DNA of 64,000 bases. Source: Bacillus sp. REN16 (GTDB lineage Bacteria > Bacillota > Bacilli > Bacillales > Bacillaceae_L). Under the pieces are notes generated by a model. It had not been told where the DNA came from, did no database searches, and saw only the letters and a list, made by a program, of their open reading frames with translations. Below are positions 19,938-29,202 of this stretch, in pieces (the first letter of the stretch is position 1; each line of letters begins with the position of its first letter). Location of the stretch: positions 62,001-126,000 of the forward strand of contig NZ_JAJFZK010000008.1 of assembly GCF_020731355.1 (NCBI RefSeq), given 5' to 3'. The position numbers were made by a program, and so were the translations under genes.

Positions 19938-20315
19938 TTGATTTTATGTAGTCTTTTGCTACTATTTATAGTATGGGAACTATACAAAAGGTACTTTCCT
20001 ATAATCGGAATACAATGTAAAGATGTGTTAAAAGTTGACTTAACGAATATTGAGGTTATTGATGTAAGAGACTATAATATTTCATACAAAGATGTTATCG
20101 AGAATGCAATTAATATTCCTGTCGCCTATTTAGCGAGGTACTGTTATGAAATACCAGATAAAAAAGTTCATGTTGCAGCATCAACAAGACTTGAGAAAAA
20201 TGTTGCGATTCGAATATTAAGGCGTAAAGGATTTCAAGTAAGTGGATATTCACTAATTAATTCTCGGAAATTTTGCTGTAATATGCAGTCACATAAGGTT
20301 ACATTAAACCTTTAA
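19938..20315 (+). CDS. Membrane-anchored rhodanese-like protein lacking the catalytic Cys
   Basis: 125 residues: a membrane segment at about 2-14, then a rhodanese fold (IEVIDVRDYNISYKDVIENAINIP). Where active rhodaneses have Cys-Arg-Ser-Gly, this protein reads HVAASTRLEKN, with Ala in place of Cys. Other Cys residues exist (GIQC, RYCYE and KFCCN) but not in the loop. It may be a binding or scaffold protein. TTG start with GGGAGGAGG 12 nt upstream; no in-frame ATG near. It sits between the exporter and cstR genes. Confidence 0.7.
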   Translation: MILCSLLLLFIVWELYKRYFPIIGIQCKDVLKVDLTNIEVIDVRDYNISYKDVIENAINIPVAYLARYCYEIPDKKVHVAASTRLEKNVAIRILRRKGFQVSGYSLINSRKFCCNMQSHKVTLNL

Positions 20316-20325
20316 GAAAGGAAAC

Positions 20326-20592
20326 ATGAACATGGAATATGATGAGAAGACCAAAAATCGGATTAAACGTATTGAAGGACAATTACGTGGCATTTTACGA
20401 ATGATGGAAGAAAATAAAGATTGTAAGGATGTTATTACCCAATTGTCTGCTTCTAGAACGGCGATTGATCGTACAATTGGTGTAATTGTAAGCTCTAACC
20501 TCGTTTCATGTGTCAAACATGCAGATGAAAAAGGGGAAGATACAGAGACATTAGTAAAAGAAGCTGTGGAACTGCTTGTTAGAAGCAGGTGA
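20326..20592 (+). CDS. cstR: CstR-type persulfide-sensing repressor
   Basis: 88 residues of the CsoR family, an all-helical repressor (RIKRIEGQLRGILRMMEEN). Cys33 (KDCKDVITQLSAS) and Cys62 (NLVSCVKH) form the sensing pair. CsoR copper sensors have His four residues before the second Cys; here that position is Asn58, as in CstR, so it should sense reactive sulfur rather than Cu(I). The repeated ATACCC..GGGTAT sites through the preceding cluster are its probable targets. Start at 20326 or 20332. Confidence 0.88.
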   Translation: MNMEYDEKTKNRIKRIEGQLRGILRMMEENKDCKDVITQLSASRTAIDRTIGVIVSSNLVSCVKHADEKGEDTETLVKEAVELLVRSR

Positions 20593-20600
20593 ATTTAAGT

Positions 20601-20653
20601 GCCTTCCCCCAAGCGTATTAACGCAATACCGCAATGGGGGAAGGCCTTTTTTT
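20601..20653. terminator. Bidirectional terminator formed by a dispersed palindrome
   Basis: GCCTTCCCCC / GGGGGAAGGC with a 25-nt loop containing TATTAACGCAATACCGCA, then seven T. It separates the convergent cstR and ugpB genes. The loop and outer arms resemble the element at 26980, so it is likely a member of a repeat family. Confidence 0.75.
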
Positions 20654-22016
20654 ATTTCTTCTTCGTTTTATTCGCTATTTCAATCGCACGGTTCGTTTCT
20701 GCGACCGCTTTATCAAGGACTTCCTGTGGATCCTGACCTTGATATAAGTTTTCTAAGGCAGTTACAACCTGCTGTCTTGATTCAGGGAATACGGAAATCA
20801 GTGCACCTTGAGTTGCAACAGATGGCTTCGTTGCTTGAAGCTGTTCGACTGTTACCTTTAACTGAGGTAGCTCTTCCCATTGATCCTTTACGATTTGCTC
20901 ATCGTATGCTGCAGGATTGATCGCAAAATAGCCTGTTTTTACATGCCATTTAGCTTGTGCTCCAGGACTTGCTAAATACTTCATAAATTCCCAAGCAGCA
21001 TCTTGCTTCGCTTCATCAATTCCTTTTGACATCCAAAGGGAGGCTCCCCCAATGATTACACCATTGCTATCAACTTCATCTGCATGAGGAATGAAAGCAG
21101 CTCCTACTTCAAATGGGGCCGTTTTGACAGCATTTGTCGTTCCAGCAGAGGAATCCATATACATCGCAACTTTTCCAGTTTGGAAAGCAGCGCGAATATC
21201 ATCCCAGTTTGTGCCGAAGTTTCCAAATGTACCAGCCTTATTCATATCATCTAAAAACTTAAATACGCGTAATCCTTCCTCACCGTTAAACACGGCTTCA
21301 GTTGCATCATCTGAACGACCATTATCATTATTTACATATAATCCACCTTGCGTAGCAACAAGTTCTTCAAAGAACCAGCCATAGGTTAACATGGAAAATC
21401 CGTATTGCTCTGTATTATCTCCATTTTTCTTTGTTAACTTTTCGGCCGCAGCTTTTATTTCACTGAAGGTTTTTGGAGGATTTTCAGGATCTAGCCCAGC
21501 TTCTTTAAACGCATCTTTGTTATACAGTAAAATAGGTGTAGATGAGTTAAATGGCATCGAGTACAATTTATCATCAACTGTATAGTAGTTTAGGATATTC
21601 TTTTCAAGCTGTGAAAGATCATAATTGTCTTTATCAATAAATGATTGCATCGGCTCAATGAAACCACTGTCAATCATATATTTTGTTCCAACTTCAAATG
21701 TTTGAATAAGAGCTGGTGCATCATTCGTACCGCCAACAGCCCGGAATTTTGTTAATGATTCTTCGTAAGTACCTTGGAATTCGGCGTTAACCTTTACTTT
21801 ATCTTGAGAAGTATTAAAGTCATTCACAATCTCATCAAGAGCTTCTTGGCCAGCGCCAGACATGGCATGCCAAAAGACAATTTCTGTTGGTCCAGTTGGT
21901 TCCTTCCCGCCGTCATCCTTAGGTTCATTATCTTTATTTGCGCTATTTGAACAAGCAGTGGTAAAAAGTAAGCCAATAATGAAAACAATCGCAAAATGCT
22001 TTGTAAATTTCTTCAC
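20652..22016 (-). CDS. ugpB: sn-Glycerol-3-phosphate ABC transporter, substrate-binding lipoprotein
   Basis: About 454 residues, family 1 binding protein. Signal peptide with lipobox (FTTAC, Cys near residue 22), then TEIVFWHAMSGAGQEALDEI, FQGTYEESLTKFRA and APALIQTFEVGTKYMIDSG, which track E. coli UgpB. An upstream frame extension to 22145 lacks a signal peptide at its start; GTG 22016 with AAGGAGG at 10 nt is the start. Last gene of a ugpC-A-E-B operon. Substrate call rests on resemblance to UgpB. Confidence 0.85.
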   Translation of the reverse strand: MKKFTKHFAIVFIIGLLFTTACSNSANKDNEPKDDGGKEPTGPTEIVFWHAMSGAGQEALDEIVNDFNTSQDKVKVNAEFQGTYEESLTKFRAVGGTNDAPALIQTFEVGTKYMIDSGFIEPMQSFIDKDNYDLSQLEKNILNYYTVDDKLYSMPFNSSTPILLYNKDAFKEAGLDPENPPKTFSEIKAAAEKLTKKNGDNTEQYGFSMLTYGWFFEELVATQGGLYVNNDNGRSDDATEAVFNGEEGLRVFKFLDDMNKAGTFGNFGTNWDDIRAAFQTGKVAMYMDSSAGTTNAVKTAPFEVGAAFIPHADEVDSNGVIIGGASLWMSKGIDEAKQDAAWEFMKYLASPGAQAKWHVKTGYFAINPAAYDEQIVKDQWEELPQLKVTVEQLQATKPSVATQGALISVFPESRQQVVTALENLYQGQDPQEVLDKAVAETNRAIEIANKTKKK

Positions 22017-22033
22017 TTTCGTTAACCTCCTTC

Positions 22034-22846
22034 TTATTTTAATGCACCTTGAGACAGACCCTTCTGCAGCTGCTTTTGACCCAAGAATAATAAAATTAAT
22101 GTTGGGATAATTACAACCATTACCCCTGCCATTACCACCCCCCAATCGGTAGCCATTTCTTGCGTTTGTAACTGTTTTAATCCTATTTGTACGGTTCTTA
22201 CAGAATCATTGTTTGTGACCAAAAGCGGCCATAAATACATATTCCATGTTGTTAAAAAACCGTACGCACCCAACGTAACCAAACTCGTTCTTGAAACAGG
22301 CAGAATCACTCTTATGAAAAATTGGAATCTGCTTAATCCGGCAACCTGTGAAGCTTCGTGTAATTCCTTTGGAATGGTCTTGAAATGCTGTCGGAGTAAG
22401 AACGTCCCAAATGCAAGTGCGAAGAAGGGAACATTCAAGCCCTGATACGTATTAATCCAATCAAGCTTTTGAATCGTTAAAAAGTTTGGGATCATGGTAG
22501 CTTCCCATGGAATCATCATGGTTGAAATGAATAGGAAGAAAACAAAATTTCTGCCTTTAAAAGGAATGAAAACAAAGGCATATGCTGCCATGCTCGATAC
22601 AATTAATTGGCCAATCATGACCGTTGCTGAAACGATAAAACTATTTAATAAATATTTCATCAAGGGTAATCGGTCAAATGCTTTGACATAGTTATCAAAG
22701 TTAATGGCCTCAGGAAAAAAGCTGCCTTGCAGGATCTCCTTACTGCCCATGAAACTAATCATGAGCGCATACAAAATTGGAAAAAATACGAGTAAGGCCG
22801 AAACTACTAAAAGAACATAAAATAAAATTTTTGCAGGGATGTTCAT
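22034..22846 (-). CDS. ugpE: Glycerol-3-phosphate ABC transporter permease UgpE
   Basis: 270-residue inner-membrane permease with about six segments. The coupling (EAA) loop is visible as ELHEASQVAGLSRFQFFIRVILP, and MIPWEATMIPNFL is typical of UgpE/MalG-type partners. It overlaps the ugpA stop by 4 nt (ATGA), so the two are co-translated, and it precedes ugpB by 17 nt. Confidence 0.87.
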   Translation of the reverse strand: MNIPAKILFYVLLVVSALLVFFPILYALMISFMGSKEILQGSFFPEAINFDNYVKAFDRLPLMKYLLNSFIVSATVMIGQLIVSSMAAYAFVFIPFKGRNFVFFLFISTMMIPWEATMIPNFLTIQKLDWINTYQGLNVPFFALAFGTFLLRQHFKTIPKELHEASQVAGLSRFQFFIRVILPVSRTSLVTLGAYGFLTTWNMYLWPLLVTNNDSVRTVQIGLKQLQTQEMATDWGVVMAGVMVVIIPTLILLFLGQKQLQKGLSQGALK

Positions 22847-23757
22847 TGATAGTGCACCCTCTTTTCACCAAACTTAAACTGAAGGATGGTTACGATTAAA
22901 ATTGTAATAAATAAGAAAACTGCTTGTGCACTGGCCGTTCCAAATTGATAGTTTATAAAAGCCTCTTTGTAGATGGAGTAAACAATAAGATTCGTAGATT
23001 CCGAAGGTCCGCCTTTCGTTAAAATGTCAATTTGTCCAAACGTCTGAAACGCATTAATCATCGATATGGTGATGATAAAAAACAAGGTAGGAGAAAGCAT
23101 AGGAATCGTGATTCTTCTTAATCGATAAAAATAACCTGCACCATCAATTTTTGAACTCTCATACAAATGTTCATCGATGTTTTGTAATCCTCCAAGAATA
23201 ATTAAGAACGAGAAACCTAGATTTAACCAAATGGTTGAAATGGACACTGATATCAAAGCCCATTCCGGATCTAAGAGCCATTGAATGTCCTTAAATCCAA
23301 ATAAACCTAAGAACCGATTAAACATCCCGATACTTGGGTGAAAAAGAAACAACCATACCACGGACGATGCTGCGACTGAAATACCCATCGTAGATGAATA
23401 GATTGTTCTGAAAAAACCAATCCCTTTCAGTTTTTCATTAGCCAATAAGGCTAGAAACAATGCAAGAATGATGCCTGCTGGAACTGTATAAAGGACGAAT
23501 AGTATCGTAGCTTTCGTACTTTGTTTAAAACTATCTGACTCAAATAAATAGGTGTAGTTTTCTAGTCCCACAAAAAGCGCCGCTTCACCCTGTTGATCCG
23601 TAAGAAAGAAACTTAAGTAAATCGTTCTGAACATCGGATAGAAAACAAACACACTGAATAAAACAATAGAAGGTAATAAGTACAAAAGCGCTGTTCTTGC
23701 ATTCAGTGATCGTTTCCAAAAACTTATTTTTTGCGGTTTTTCCAAAGCAGGCTGCAT
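22843..23757 (-). CDS. ugpA: Glycerol-3-phosphate ABC transporter permease UgpA
   Basis: About 304 residues, six membrane segments, EAA loop LYESSKIDGAGYFYRLRRITIP and the pore-side stretch SMINAFQTFGQIDILTKGGP. Pairs with UgpE to form the channel. GTG 23760 and ATG 23757 are both possible; ATG has better spacing from AGGTGG and overlaps the ugpC stop (TGATG), so it is preferred. Confidence 0.87.
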   Translation of the reverse strand: MQPALEKPQKISFWKRSLNARTALLYLLPSIVLFSVFVFYPMFRTIYLSFFLTDQQGEAALFVGLENYTYLFESDSFKQSTKATILFVLYTVPAGIILALFLALLANEKLKGIGFFRTIYSSTMGISVAASSVVWLFLFHPSIGMFNRFLGLFGFKDIQWLLDPEWALISVSISTIWLNLGFSFLIILGGLQNIDEHLYESSKIDGAGYFYRLRRITIPMLSPTLFFIITISMINAFQTFGQIDILTKGGPSESTNLIVYSIYKEAFINYQFGTASAQAVFLFITILIVTILQFKFGEKRVHYQ

Positions 23758-24890
23758 CACATGACCACCTCACTATCAATCACATGATTCTCAATGTTTG
23801 AAGGGGACTTAATCAATTCGTGAGTGTTACCATCAAATAAGCAAATAGAATCATAGTCTACGGCAATCGGTATCACCTGGTTTACTTGAACTCTCCATTG
23901 CCCATTCCATTTTGCTAACCATTGCTTTTCTTCGATTTTAAATGCGAGGATTGTTTCATTGCCTAAAACCTCTACATTTATGACCTCAGCCGAAATGTGG
24001 TTTGTATTCTTTTCCTCCTTCACGTAAGGTTTTAAATGCTCTGGTCGAATTCCAACAATAATTTGGTCAGAGTCCAACAAATGGGTATCCTGTTCTGGAA
24101 CTTTTATGTGTACCTGATCCCCAATTGAAATTTCTCTTTTTTCCTTATGTATCTTTCCATTTGCAATGTTCATTGGGGGAGACCCGATGAAGGTTGCGAC
24201 AAAAGGATTTGCAGGCTGATTATAAATTTCGATAGGCTCTCCAATTTGTTGAATCTTTCCATTGTGTAGAATCATAATTCTATCTCCCATTGTCATCGCT
24301 TCAACCTGGTCGTGTGTAACGTAAATCATCGTAATACCAAGCTTCCGCTGGATCTGCCTAATTTCAGATCTCATATGGGCACGCAGTTTCGCATCCAGGT
24401 TAGATAAAGGCTCATCCATCAAACAAATCGGAGCTTGGTTCACAATCGCTCTTGCTAATGCGACCCTTTGTCTTTGACCTCCTGATAGTTCCCGCGGTTT
24501 CCGCTTTAGTAATTCAGATAGACCCAGCATCTCTGCCACATCCGTACAGCGCTTCTTTCTTTCATCCTTTGAAATCTTTTTTACATGTAAACCAAACACG
24601 ATATTTTCCTCGACAGACAGATGAGGATACAAGGCATAGTTCTGGAATACCATCGAAATATCACGCTTACTTGGGGGCAACAGATTTGCTTCTTTATCGC
24701 CGATTTTTAAAACACCAGCTGTTATGTCCTCCAATCCAGCGATCATTCGCAGCATCGTGCTTTTTCCGCAACCTGAAGGACCTACCAATACAAAGAACTC
24801 TCCAGGTTTTATCGTTACATTGATATTTGAAATGACTTCAGTTGACTTATCATAGGATTTCGAAATATTAATGAGCTCGACTTTTTTCAT
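23757..24890 (-). CDS. ugpC: Glycerol-3-phosphate ABC transporter ATP-binding protein UgpC
   Basis: 378 residues: ATPase domain (1-240) with Walker A GPSGCGKST, signature LSGGQRQRVALARA and Walker B ICLMDEPLSNLDAK, followed by a C-terminal OB/TOBE domain (about 250-375, IVGIRPEHLKPY). This is the MalK/UgpC type. The frame extends to 24941 but ATG 24890 follows AAGGAAGG and gives the family start MKKVELINISKSYD. A close paralogue begins at 63694. Confidence 0.88.
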   Translation of the reverse strand: MKKVELINISKSYDKSTEVISNINVTIKPGEFFVLVGPSGCGKSTMLRMIAGLEDITAGVLKIGDKEANLLPPSKRDISMVFQNYALYPHLSVEENIVFGLHVKKISKDERKKRCTDVAEMLGLSELLKRKPRELSGGQRQRVALARAIVNQAPICLMDEPLSNLDAKLRAHMRSEIRQIQRKLGITMIYVTHDQVEAMTMGDRIMILHNGKIQQIGEPIEIYNQPANPFVATFIGSPPMNIANGKIHKEKREISIGDQVHIKVPEQDTHLLDSDQIIVGIRPEHLKPYVKEEKNTNHISAEVINVEVLGNETILAFKIEEKQWLAKWNGQWRVQVNQVIPIAVDYDSICLFDGNTHELIKSPSNIENHVIDSEVVM

Positions 24891-25022
24891 TCGACCAATC
24901 CTTCCTTTTGAAAAAATACCTAAATTTACTAATTTGTCCAAGGTCTCTTTAATAATCTATATGTTGTTTTTTTAGAGATATTTGTTAATTCACTTACAAA
25001 ATATTCCTGAGTTGGTTTAAAA

Positions 25023-25442
25023 ATGCTATCAAATCCCGAAATGGGTATCCTGTTTTTGATTCCTGGACTTGGAGAAACACTCAGAGTCAATGGCAATGCG
25101 ACAATATTAAGAGATGAAGAATTGCTTGGAAAAATGGCTGTTAAAGATAAACGTTCTCCTTTTGGTATTGGTGTAGAGGTGGAAGAATGTTTCATACATT
25201 GTGCAAAAGCCTTTAAACGTTCAGGTCTATGGGATCCAACAACCTGGTCCGATAAAGCCAAACTACCATCCGCCGCCAAAATACTATTCGAACATGCTAA
25301 GCTTCCTAATAGTAGCGTTGATTCGATTGAAGAAAGCCTTGAAGAAAGTTATACTAAAAGACTTTATTGGAATAAGAGAGCAGACAATTCACTGATAAAC
25401 TCAGTTTTCATAAATATATTAATTCCCTTCTGGAGAGGTTAA
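25023..25442 (+). pseudogene. PPOX-class FMN-dependent protein, N-terminally truncated
   Basis: 139 residues matching the C-terminal two thirds of a pyridoxamine-5'-phosphate-oxidase-like family (LFLIPGLGETLRVNGNATI, FGIGVEVEECFIHCAKAFKR, SGLWDPTTW). Family members are about 200 residues; the N-terminal FMN-binding part is missing. A stop codon lies in frame 15 nt before the first ATG and no matching sequence precedes it. There is no ribosome site. It is a broken gene in a decaying stretch with the next entry. Confidence 0.75.
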
Positions 25443-25479
25443 GGATATTGTCAATTAATCAATACAAGGGGGATTTTCA

Positions 25480-26966
25480 TTGGATAACAGCCGAAACAAT
25501 GACAGCCCAAAACCGAAAAAAAATTGAAGCCTAAGCTGAAAAAAGATGATATTACCGTTGTTGACACAAAATCAGCACGCAAAGCTGTTGTGGCAACTGC
25601 TGTTGGTAATGGAATGGTTTGATTTTGGCATTTATTCTTATCTTGCCGATACAATTGGTCAAGTCTTTTTCCCAGAAGTAAGTGGCTCCATGCAGTTGGT
25701 ATATTCCTTTGCAACATTTGCAGTTGCCTTCATTGCTCGACCTGTTGGGGGTATTTTCTTTGGGATGCTCGGGGACCGATTAGGCCGTAAAAAAGTCTTA
25801 GCGATTACCTTAATCATAATGGCCCTAGCCACATTAAGTATAGGCTTAATCCCAGGCCATGCATCAATTGGATCTACCGCTACTGTGCTTTTACTTATTG
25901 CTCGTTTAGTCCAGGGATTTTCAACTGGCGGAGAGTATTCAGGTGCAATGACGTTTATTGCTGAATCTACACCTGATAAGAGAAGAGGCTTCATGTCAAG
26001 TGGTCTTGAGGTTGGTACCCTAGTCGGCTACATTGCTGGAGCGGGTCTTGTTACTTTACTTACCTTTATTTTAGGGGAGGATACCATGTTAGATTGGGGC
26101 TGGCGTATTCCCTTTTTCCTATCAGCTCCGATTGGTTTGATTGGCTTTTATTTGCGTAATAATTTAGAGGAGACACCTGCTTTTGAAGCAATGGAGGAAA
26201 ACAAATCAGACGATGATGATTATGCATCCGTTAAGGATATTTTACAGTACCATTGGAGAGCAATACTTATCGGTATGTTTGTTGTTTTCTTTTATATTGT
26301 TGTAAACTACACCGTTTTATCTTATATGCCGTCTCATTTAACCGCTGTTCTCGGATATGGAGAGGCAGAAGGGCTTTTATTGATTGTGATTGTAATGGTG
26401 ATTATGATTCCAATTGTTCTGTTAATGGGATATTTTAGTGACCGGATTGGAGCCAAAAAGATTATTCAATTCGGTTTAGTTGGGTTGATTCTTTTGAGTA
26501 TCCCCGCATTTAATTTGATTGGTAGTGGAAATACCTTATCTGTATTTTTTGGTTTAATGATTCTTGCCGTATTCTCCGCTTCTTTTCAGGGGACAATGCC
26601 GGCATTATTACCTTCCCTATTTTTTACAAGTGTGCGCAATGGTGCATTGGCAATTACATTTAATATTTCCGCATCATTGTTTGGCGGCACGACACCTTTA
26701 CTTGTAGCTTGGTTAATAAGCAAAACGATGAATGAAATGGTTCCTGCCTACTATCTCATATTTGCATCTACTATATAGGTATCATTGTCGTAACCATTTT
26801 TCTAAAAGAGACTGCCGGGAAGGCACTTCGGGGTTCACCACCTGCTGTTGAAGAGAAAGCGGAGATAAAAGGAATATTAGCCGAACCAGAGGAAGCATTA
26901 TGGTGGCATGATGAAAAGAAAGAAATCGAGGAGCGTGTAGAAAATAATTCGGATGACCAGAAGTAA
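25480..26966 (+). pseudogene. ProP-like MFS transporter (MHS family) with three frameshifts
   Basis: An osmolyte or organic-acid proton symporter of the ProP group, now broken. TTG 25480 follows AGGGGGA and reads MDNSRNNDSPKPKK, then a run of 8 A ends in a stop; one more A would continue KLKPKLKKDDITVV. At about 25610 GGTAATGGAATGGTTTGA lacks a second GGAAT, so VGNGM and EWFDFGIYSYLA lie in different frames. At about 26778 the frame ends; the C-terminus (GIIVVTIFLKETAGKAL to ENNSDDQK) resumes in another frame. The middle is intact (GFSTGGEYSGAMTFIAES). Assembly error is possible at the A run, less so elsewhere. Confidence 0.8.
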
Positions 26967-26979
26967 ATAGCATTTTCGC

Positions 26980-27031
26980 GGGGCCTGACCCCCGCCGTGC
27001 TAACACATTACCGCACCGGGGGTCAGGCCCC
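26980..27031. repeat. GC-rich palindromic dispersed element
   Basis: A perfect 15-bp inverted repeat (GGGGCCTGACCCCCG / CGGGGGTCAGGCCCC) with a loop containing GCTAACACATTACCGCA. The loop and arms resemble the hairpin at 20601 (TATTAACGCAATACCGCA). It has no T tract and follows the ProP remnant. Confidence 0.7.
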
Positions 27032-27117
27032 ATTTATTAACACAATTTCTTCGAATCTAATGTATACTATAATTATCCTGCTCACAAAGCGGGATAATCC
27101 TTTTCATGAGGAGAATT

Positions 27118-27810
27118 ATGATGAAATTAGATTGTTTGATTGTTGATGATGAGTTTGTTTTAGCTGAAACAACCTCTGAATATTTTAATATGTTTGATGT
27201 CAAAACGGCATTTGTGACAAGTGCTGTGGAGTGCGAGCAATTTTTAGAAGAACATGAACCATCATTGATTCTTCTTGATATAAATCTTGGAGATTCTTCT
27301 GGATTTGATTTATGTAAAAAATTGCGCCAGACCACGCAGATTCCGATTCTATTTATCAGTGCACGTTCTAGTGATGACGATGTACTGATTGCTTTAAATA
27401 TAGGCGGGGACGATTACATCCAAAAACCTTATACATTAAGCATCTTGCTTGCAAAGGTTAAAGCATTTCTTAAAAGATTCGGCGGCAGCTCTAGCAATCA
27501 ACAAGAGGTTTTAGAGTTTGGACAGATACAGATCGATACAAAGCTGCATCGTGTCCGGGTAAATGGTGTTGATATTCAACTAAAAACGATGGAATTTAAA
27601 CTTCTATCCTATTTAGCAAAAAATAAAAATCGAATCATTACAAAAGATGAATTGTTTCAAAATGTATGGGGAGATTCTTTTGTGGGAGATGGGACCCTTA
27701 ACGTACATATTCGGCATTTACGTGAGAAAATTGAAAGCAATCCAAAGGAACCGCAATTTATTAAAACGGTATGGGGAACAGGGTACGTCCTAGAGGATAC
27801 CAATCAATGA
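27118..27810 (+). CDS. OmpR-family response regulator
   Basis: 230 residues: receiver domain (1-115) with acidic DD near residue 10, phosphorylated Asp in LILLDINLG near 52, and Lys in IQKPYT; winged-helix DNA-binding domain (about 130-228) with VWGDSFVGDGTLNVHIRHLREKIE. An ATG at 27106 overlaps the GAGGAG ribosome site, so ATG 27118 is used. It overlaps the kinase gene by ATGA and probably controls the ABC exporter downstream. Confidence 0.9.
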   Translation: MMKLDCLIVDDEFVLAETTSEYFNMFDVKTAFVTSAVECEQFLEEHEPSLILLDINLGDSSGFDLCKKLRQTTQIPILFISARSSDDDVLIALNIGGDDYIQKPYTLSILLAKVKAFLKRFGGSSSNQQEVLEFGQIQIDTKLHRVRVNGVDIQLKTMEFKLLSYLAKNKNRIITKDELFQNVWGDSFVGDGTLNVHIRHLREKIESNPKEPQFIKTVWGTGYVLEDTNQ

Positions 27811-29069
27811 GAATAAAAATATTCATTGTCACGATTATAGTCGTTTTTAGTGCAGGCACCGTCCTGTCCATATTCATGATTCATAGTAAATATAGTTCGG
27901 AAGTGGATCTTGTCGCCATAAATGATGTGGTGAAAACAGTTGAAAAAAATTGGGGCCAAATTAGTGAGGAAACATTTTACAATGACATAAAACAACCCAT
28001 TTCAATTATAGATCACTTAGGTAACGTCATTTATCAAACACCAGACTATCATTTTACTAATCTTTACGATGCGATAAAAAATAGGGATACAATTATTGAC
28101 CTTAAGCAAAATAACGAGATTGTCGGAAAAATAATCATTCATAATAATGAACTAGAAATCATAGAACAAATGAAAAGTGAACTGATCACAACGACTAGTT
28201 TAATATTTGGGCTAATAATGATCCTTATTATCCTTTACATAACCTATATTTATAGAACATTATTGAAACCCTTTCGGCAGCTTCAACATTTCGCAGCGAA
28301 TGTGGCAAGAGGCAATTTTGATATCCCATTAAACATGGACAAGAATAATTACTTTGGTGCGTTCACGGAAAGCTTCGATATACTGCGTGAAGAACTTGAT
28401 GCTGCACGTCAAAGAGAATACGAATCGAACCGCAGTAAAAAAGAGCTTGTTGCTACATTAAGTCATGATATTAAGACGCCTGTTGCTTCAATCAAAGCAG
28501 TTAGTGAACTAATGCTATTGCAGTCAAAAGACGACAAGGTGATAAGGCAAGTGAATACAATTTATTCGAAGGCGGAGCAAATTAACCTGCTTGTCACGGA
28601 TATGTTTCACGCCACCCTAGAAGAACTTCAGCAATTAAAATTAACGGTAACTGAAGAATCGAGCGAAATACTGGTTGATATGATTGAGAATCTCAATTAT
28701 GACCACAAAATATTTTATGAGCCAATTCCACCATGTATTATTTTAACGGATCCCCTGCGCATGCGGCAGGTCATCGACAATATTATCAGTAATTCATATA
28801 AGTATGCGGGAACAAAAGTCACCATTACATCTCAAATCAACCAGGGTTATCTTGAACTCCACATAATAGACCACGGACCAGGAATTAGTGAGGATGAATT
28901 ACCTTTACTTTTCAATAAATATTATCGAGGGAAAAATGTTGAAGGCAACAATGGTTCCGGCCTTGGTCTATATATATCGAAGTACTTCATGGAAAATATG
29001 GATGGCCAAATTAGCTGTTTTAACCTAAAGAATGGATTTACGGTTGTCTTAAAAATCAAGCTTGCATAA
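27807..29069 (+). CDS. Sensor histidine kinase with HAMP domain
   Basis: 420 residues: membrane segments at about 3-24 and 133-155 enclosing a roughly 105-residue extracellular sensor, a HAMP linker (LLKPFRQLQHFAANVARGNF), H-box with phosphorylated His in LSHDIKTPVAS near residue 225, and HATPase motifs NIISNSYKYA, DHGPGIS and GSGLGLYIS. ATGA overlap with the regulator gene. The pair is followed by an FtsX-type ABC exporter, the arrangement typical of antimicrobial-peptide or envelope-stress sensing modules. Confidence 0.9.
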   Translation: MRIKIFIVTIIVVFSAGTVLSIFMIHSKYSSEVDLVAINDVVKTVEKNWGQISEETFYNDIKQPISIIDHLGNVIYQTPDYHFTNLYDAIKNRDTIIDLKQNNEIVGKIIIHNNELEIIEQMKSELITTTSLIFGLIMILIILYITYIYRTLLKPFRQLQHFAANVARGNFDIPLNMDKNNYFGAFTESFDILREELDAARQREYESNRSKKELVATLSHDIKTPVASIKAVSELMLLQSKDDKVIRQVNTIYSKAEQINLLVTDMFHATLEELQQLKLTVTEESSEILVDMIENLNYDHKIFYEPIPPCIILTDPLRMRQVIDNIISNSYKYAGTKVTITSQINQGYLELHIIDHGPGISEDELPLLFNKYYRGKNVEGNNGSGLGLYISKYFMENMDGQISCFNLKNGFTVVLKIKLA

Positions 29070-29072
29070 GAA

Positions 29073-29091
29073 TTAAGAATCAATTAAGAAT
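29073..29091 (+). promoter_or_regulatory. Direct repeat, candidate response-regulator site
   Basis: TTAAGAAT occurs at 29073 and 29084, 11 bp apart (one helical turn), with a related AATAAGAATT further on. OmpR-family regulators bind such direct repeats. It precedes the ABC genes. Confidence 0.45.
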
Positions 29092-29128
29092 TGCACAAAG
29101 ATTTAATAAGAATTCATTTAGTATGATA

Positions 29129-29157
29129 AGACTGTAATCTTCATTGCGGTCTTTTTT
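29129..29157 (+). terminator. Terminator between kinase and ABC genes
   Basis: AGACTGTAAT / ATTGCGGTCT, 10 bp with two G-U pairs, loop CTTC, then six T. It separates the two-component genes from the ABC genes or attenuates read-through into them. Confidence 0.7.
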
Positions 29158-29202
29158 CTTTTGGTTGAAAATGAATGTGAAAAAGGGAGATGTCTATAAA
29201 TC

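Noticed and set aside
24929-25279. 116-residue minus-strand frame upstream of ugpC
   Set aside because: It is antisense to the recognisable PPOX fragment and has biased, non-protein-like composition.
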